Position numbers and translations under genes: made by a program. A model generated the notes under the pieces. The model was not told the DNA's origin, did no database searches, and was given only the letters and a program-made list of their open reading frames with translations. Shown here piece by piece: positions 7,376 to 10,567 of a stretch of DNA of 10,567 nt (within the stretch, counting starts at the first letter, position 1; each line of letters begins with the position of its first letter). Origin of the DNA: Saccoglossus kowalevskii (Eukaryota; Hemichordata; Enteropneusta; Harrimaniidae). The stretch is from the NCBI RefSeq assembly GCF_000003605.2, contig NW_003119433.1, positions 16,763 to 27,329 on the forward strand, read 5' to 3'.

Positions 7376-7995
7376 GGTGACAATGTCACAATCCTTTACT
7401 CTAAAACTCTGCAGATACGAATGACAGGTCATACTTACTTTCAACTTTGGAAGGACAGTTGGAATCTACCAGGTGTGCTGTTATTTGAATAACAAAGTTG
7501 CCTACGTGACACAGCTGTTAGCAATATCACATTGTGATTGGTTCATGCGGAAACCCAGGTGGTGTCCCTGAATCTGGGCCATTTATGCCTATAAATTGGA
7601 AAGACAGAGGACAGTTGGGGTCTATCATTTAAACTTAGTATGTTGCTGTTACGATCTTATGAGAGAAGTGATACAGGCTGCAACCATTCTTCTGTGAGAC
7701 GTATATGAAGTGCTCTGTGATCTCCTGCTTTCAGCGGTGCCCTCCTGTATTTCTTCATTGTTGGTTTGCTGAAGCAAATGACTGTCAATCATTTCTTCAT
7801 CATGGAACTGTGAGTTATCACAATGTACACTTCCCTAAGCAATCCCCTATTTTAGTGAATGTATTCCTTGTATTTGTCTGTGCTTTGTTTCGTGTAATTA
7901 TTTTTAGAGGTATTACATCGAGGAGCTATAACTTGATATTTTGGTGTATGTGTATTTCATTTCCTATACTATTGCCTTGTCTACCCATACAAGCA
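7376..7995 (+). repeat. 3' LTR, about 620 bp with extra segment
   Basis: It matches the 5' LTR in order and orientation from GGTGACAATGTCA (5' copy TGTGACAACTGTCA) through GCCCTCC (to 7745). The first T of the TG start has become G. After 7745 about 230 bases (to roughly 7990) have no counterpart in the 5' LTR, where GCCCTCC is followed after 16 bases by GCAGTGAAA. The copy also has about 22 more bases than the 5' LTR near 7395-7420 and 11 more before its TATA box, and lacks about 20 near 7490. The 3' boundary is uncertain: AAGCA (7991-7995) matches the other LTR ends, but GCAGTGAAA (7993) could also align with an earlier point. The purine tract before it (ACGAGGG) is weak. Confidence 0.75.
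7590..7596 (+). promoter_or_regulatory. TATA box of 3' LTR
   Basis: TATAAAT in CCTATAAATTGGA is the counterpart of 2786-2792. GATTGG, an inverted CCAAT motif, lies upstream at 7536-7541. If active it would drive transcription rightward into the long repeat; no transcript is implied by sequence alone. Confidence 0.5.
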
Positions 7996-8007
7996 GTGAA
8001 AGTTCTT

Positions 8008-8966
8008 ACTCTGTGAGACTCAAACAACCTAAAACAATTAAACAAATGACATTACTAATATCATTCTAATGTATGACCGATTTCAATTGCAGTATTTTTT
8101 TAATATTTTTATTTTTATCACGGCATTGTTTTTAATTTTCCCAGAAAACACTGTAAATGCTCTTAATAAAACCATACAACACACACTGTATATTTCTATT
8201 TTAAACATTTGTACGACCAGCATAAACGCTGGTATCAGTGCGCGTGGCAGGTGGTGGGATTTTATGATCAGTTTTAGAAAATATTTTTTTATTGATGACT
8301 TGTCTACAGAGAATAGAATTTAATGGTTGACAAATTAATAACGAACGAAATCATTAATTAACTATTTGAAATCAGTTCTTGTCACGTATCACAAAATAAA
8401 ACAGTTTTCGTTCTAGCCAATATAAAATAATGTCCACGTAGTCCAATTAAGAAAAAAAATTATAGAAAATATATCGAAATTTAGCGCACTTCAGCAAAAA
8501 AACCACTTGTATATATCTCTAATTTTATGATTATTGATGGAAAGCACATCTAATTGCTAAGGAAATTTCACTTCTTACAAATAAAGACATACATTAGCAG
8601 TCAGCAAAAGGAACACAATTATTTGTAACGCCAGGGCTACGTGGACTGGTACTGATCAATTGGGATGATATTATTGAAAAGCAAAGAACCGCATGCAGCC
8701 GCACTTAACATGATTGTTATTAACACTTTCTGTGAATGTTATGGCATTTGCCAGTATCTTCTAACAGATTCTACAAGATATGATACATTTCTTGAGTAAC
8801 ATACGTGCACCCATGAACACACCAACCCATAAACCAAGCCTAAGTAGCATGTCAAATTAATTCCTGTATACTCTCATCACATATTTAAACAAGATTATAC
8901 TGAGCTCCAACATATTTGTTTGAATCTACTGCTCCATGGGAAAATATCCATCATTTCAGTAAAATA
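8008..8966 (+). repeat. Right copy of long direct repeat
   Basis: This is the partner of 70-2465 and starts directly after the 3' LTR. Clear homology begins at TAAAACAATTAAAC (8030) and ends after TCCATCATTTCAGTAAAATAT (8965). It lacks the 415-bp transposon, preserving the empty TAA site at 8448-8450, and lacks the 1.1-kb segment at 1301-2400, the joint falling near 8900. It has about 35 bp not in the left copy (about 8738-8772) and small extra blocks near 8800 and 8860. No gene is evident; frames such as the one at 8069 are AT-rich and not maintained in the left copy, which argues against coding. Confidence 0.82.
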
Positions 8967-10206
8967 TAATAACTGAAATCATGATTTTGAAACCATTTTT
9001 TTTAAATAAATAATATTTATTATTTATAAAAAGCCTTGTAAATTAAACAGAGCGTTTAGAAAATATACATTATTAAACTTTTCAGGATTAACCATGAGAT
9101 TGATTTAGTATGTTTACATCCAGATGGGCTCCGAAGTTTAAACGGTGTGTAGTCACCTTTGTGTACGTATACAAATGAATGAACAATTTGTTAGGTAAGC
9201 GAGTGCCCACAAACATGTATTAATACCTTAAGGCATTTCCAGTCGACTTCAAATATTTCACTACTGAATATGTTTCAGAACATACATACGTAGAAAAATG
9301 GGAGATAACTTATTACTGCATATAACAATAAATCATTACTTACTTGGATTTAATAATAAAAATTCACCGTGTCCGAGAGGAGACATGCCGTAACGTGAAG
9401 CTTTACAATTAGGTATCGTTTATGAGCGTCGCTTTAATCGAAGCTCGCAGGACACATTTCCTCTGTAGTTTATTCAGTGATATGTACATGCTCAACATGG
9501 TGGAGTAGGACACAACGTCACTTCCTGTTTACTCCCTAGTTTGCGTGTATAACGGCGGCCTCAAACGGACTCAATGCTATCGTGACAAAACTCTGCTTAT
9601 TTGGTGCCGCTGTAAAGATAAACCTTTTAATCATCTTCTCTCGTATTTTATTTGGAAGAATGTATAGCATGCTTCCGCATGCCGATGTGAAACTAGTTTA
9701 ATATTTGCAAAAGTGTTTTTTTTTGTCAATGGCATCTTCAAAATGGGAATCGCCATTTCACACGAATGACAGTATTTTTCGAAATCACTACTGTACATTT
9801 ATGTTATCGTTAGTGTATTTGCTGCCCAAAAATTGGAGGGCCCTCAACGGCGCACCTTTTTAATTTGCTGTGTACGTTCATTGTTCGATCTGAAGGTATA
9901 TTAAACGTACATGATATTTGTATGGTATTGTCGAAACAGTGGAGCTATGATGACAGCCATAGTGCTCCGCCCATATTGATGCCGCAATGAAACCTTTGCG
10001 CAAATAAACGATTGGAAATCATGCAATGTCCTGTGAAACACGACTCCCAAGCAAGGTCGATAGATTGTACATTTATTAAATACTCACCAAAGTAACTATT
10101 GAGTGTGCATTACTCGAAATAAAGCACATTCACCCGAGTATTTTGGACGGTCACGCTAAAATGCAGATATTCGTCATCTTACTCACACTGAACGAGGTCT
10201 GTATCA
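8967..10206. other. Noncoding stretch, no feature recognised
   Basis: This stretch begins with an AT-rich, partly self-complementary patch (AAATAAATAATATTTATTATTTAT, about 9002-9025, given only as a location) and becomes more balanced after about 9360. I see no convincing reading frame, tRNA, inverted-repeat transposon or match to the elements to the left. Small palindromes are present: GCATGC-ttcc-GCATGC at 9667-9682 and the perfect GAGGGCCCTC at 9836-9845. A CACTTCCTG ETS-type motif lies near 9520. It may be host intergenic or promoter-distal DNA outside the repeat block. Confidence 0.5.
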
Positions 10207-10294
10207 CATGACCAATATGACGTCACGTTGTTGTCACTACGTTGTCGCTACATGATCAATATGACGTCACGTTGTTGTCATTACGTAATGAGGT
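10207..10294 (+). repeat. 44-bp tandem duplication carrying two CRE sites
   Basis: Two head-to-tail units begin CATGACCAATATGACGTCAC (10207) and CATGATCAATATGACGTCAC (10251), a period of 44 bases. The first 36 bases of each unit agree except at two C/T differences; the last eight diverge. Each unit holds a perfect TGACGTCA palindrome (10218-10225 and 10262-10269), the consensus cAMP-response element bound by CREB/ATF bZIP proteins. Whether it acts as a regulatory site is an inference; no adjacent gene was identified. Confidence 0.75.
10278..10291. promoter_or_regulatory. 14-bp palindrome with TTACGTAA core
   Basis: TCATTACGTAATGA is a perfect 14-bp palindrome at the end of the second 44-bp unit. 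Its core TTACGTAA is the consensus for PAR-bZIP and related C/EBP-type factors. The first unit has CACTACGTTGTC at the matching place, so the palindrome exists only in the second unit. With the two TGACGTCA sites this gives three bZIP-type palindromes within 74 bases. Function is not shown. Confidence 0.4.
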
Positions 10295-10322
10295 TAAGGA
10301 TTTCCCCAGCAACGTACACAAC

Positions 10323-10553
10323 ATGTCCGGCATTGCGTCATTAACGTGTGTTCATTGCAACCATCCGTTTCAGAAACGAAATAAATATTTGAAACGGTAT
10401 GGAGTGTGCATAATTGTTGGTTGCAATTTCACTGTAGTAGTTGAACGTAATATCAGATATGAAATTCCATATTATGATTCTACGTTCACGTTCAGGATTT
10501 TACCACACTTTAAATATACGGAAGTGCTTGCAATCAAAACAATTAGTTGCTAA
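10323..10553 (+). other. Weak open frame, 76 codons, unrecognised
   Basis: An ATG at 10323 opens a frame to TAA at 10551-10553, with AATAAA following at about 10556. The predicted peptide begins MSGIASLTCVHCNHPF and contains Cys pairs (CVHC, later GVC and GC) but does not match a finger family that I recognise. The frame is open upstream too, but through the CRE repeat, which is unlikely to be coding. Length and composition are compatible with chance or with a terminal exon; I cannot support a function. Confidence 0.12.
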
Positions 10554-10567
10554 ATAAAATAAATTCC

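Larger units (their letters stand above)
2586..7995 (+). mobile_element. Degenerate Gmr1-like Ty3/Gypsy LTR retrotransposon
   Basis: Two LTRs enclose gag, protease, integrase, reverse transcriptase and RNase H remnants, all on the plus strand, in the order gag-PR-IN-RT-RH. Most Ty3/Gypsy elements place integrase last; the integrase-first order is the known hallmark of the Gmr1-like group, described from fish and other animals. Every domain has stops or frameshifts, the integrase has lost its C-terminal half, and a small DNA transposon sits in the RT. The copy cannot move by itself. The two LTRs differ at roughly one base in six by eye, which indicates an old insertion. No matching target-site duplication is visible: the bases before the 5' LTR (TGCCA) are not repeated after the 3' LTR. 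Confidence 0.9.

Noticed and set aside
7705-8016. Open frame of 103 codons
   Set aside because: It crosses the proposed end of the 3' LTR, has no recognisable domain, and the 5' LTR lacks most of it.
70-8966. The long repeats as the true LTRs of one element
   Set aside because: The homology continues upstream of them into LTR-like ends at 1-63 and before 8000, and a better LTR pair with TATA boxes lies directly next to gag and RNase H.
1-10567. CRISPR array or bacterial defence system
   Set aside because: No regularly spaced short repeats, no operon-like gene packing, and all coding remnants are from a eukaryotic retroelement.

Overview
This window looks like eukaryotic, most likely invertebrate (possibly molluscan or other marine lophotrochozoan), intergenic DNA. 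It is AT-rich and has no long intact reading frame, no bacterial-type gene packing, and layers of decayed transposable elements. The organism call is an inference from element types and general texture; no host gene is recognisable.

The core (about 2586-7995) is a dead LTR retrotransposon of the Ty3/Gypsy class. Two diverged LTRs (2586-3007 and about 7376-7995), each with a TATA box, flank pieces of gag (3177-3990), protease (4099-4446), a linker, integrase (about 5041-5610), reverse transcriptase (about 5843-6398 plus 6648-6817) and RNase H (6818-7315). All are riddled with stops and frameshifts. Integrase lies upstream of reverse transcriptase, the reverse of most Ty3/Gypsy elements; this order is known from the Gmr1-like lineage, and the gag fragment also fits that lineage. 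So the layout is unusual but belongs to a described family.

Two small non-autonomous DNA transposons can be delimited to the base. One (526-940) has GGCCAGAC termini and a TAA duplication, as in PIF/Harbinger elements. The other (6399-6647) sits inside the reverse transcriptase with long inverted repeats made of TTTCG and TTAGGG-like units and a 9-bp duplication. Removing it with one copy of the duplication rejoins the RT reading frame.

The retroelement is flanked by a second, larger pair of direct repeats, about 70-2465 and about 8008-8966, similar at roughly four bases in five by eye. The window starts with what looks like another LTR end directly before the left copy, matching the arrangement of 3' LTR and right copy. 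The simplest reading is an old duplication of a block containing LTR plus flank. The left copy carries the 415-bp transposon and about 1.1 kb that the right copy lacks.

The right part (8967-10567) is ordinary-looking noncoding DNA, apart from a 44-bp tandem duplication near 10207-10291 that carries two perfect TGACGTCA sites and a 14-bp TTACGTAA-centred palindrome. I found no convincing undescribed system; the most informative items are the pol domain order, the two precisely bounded nested insertions and the outer duplication.
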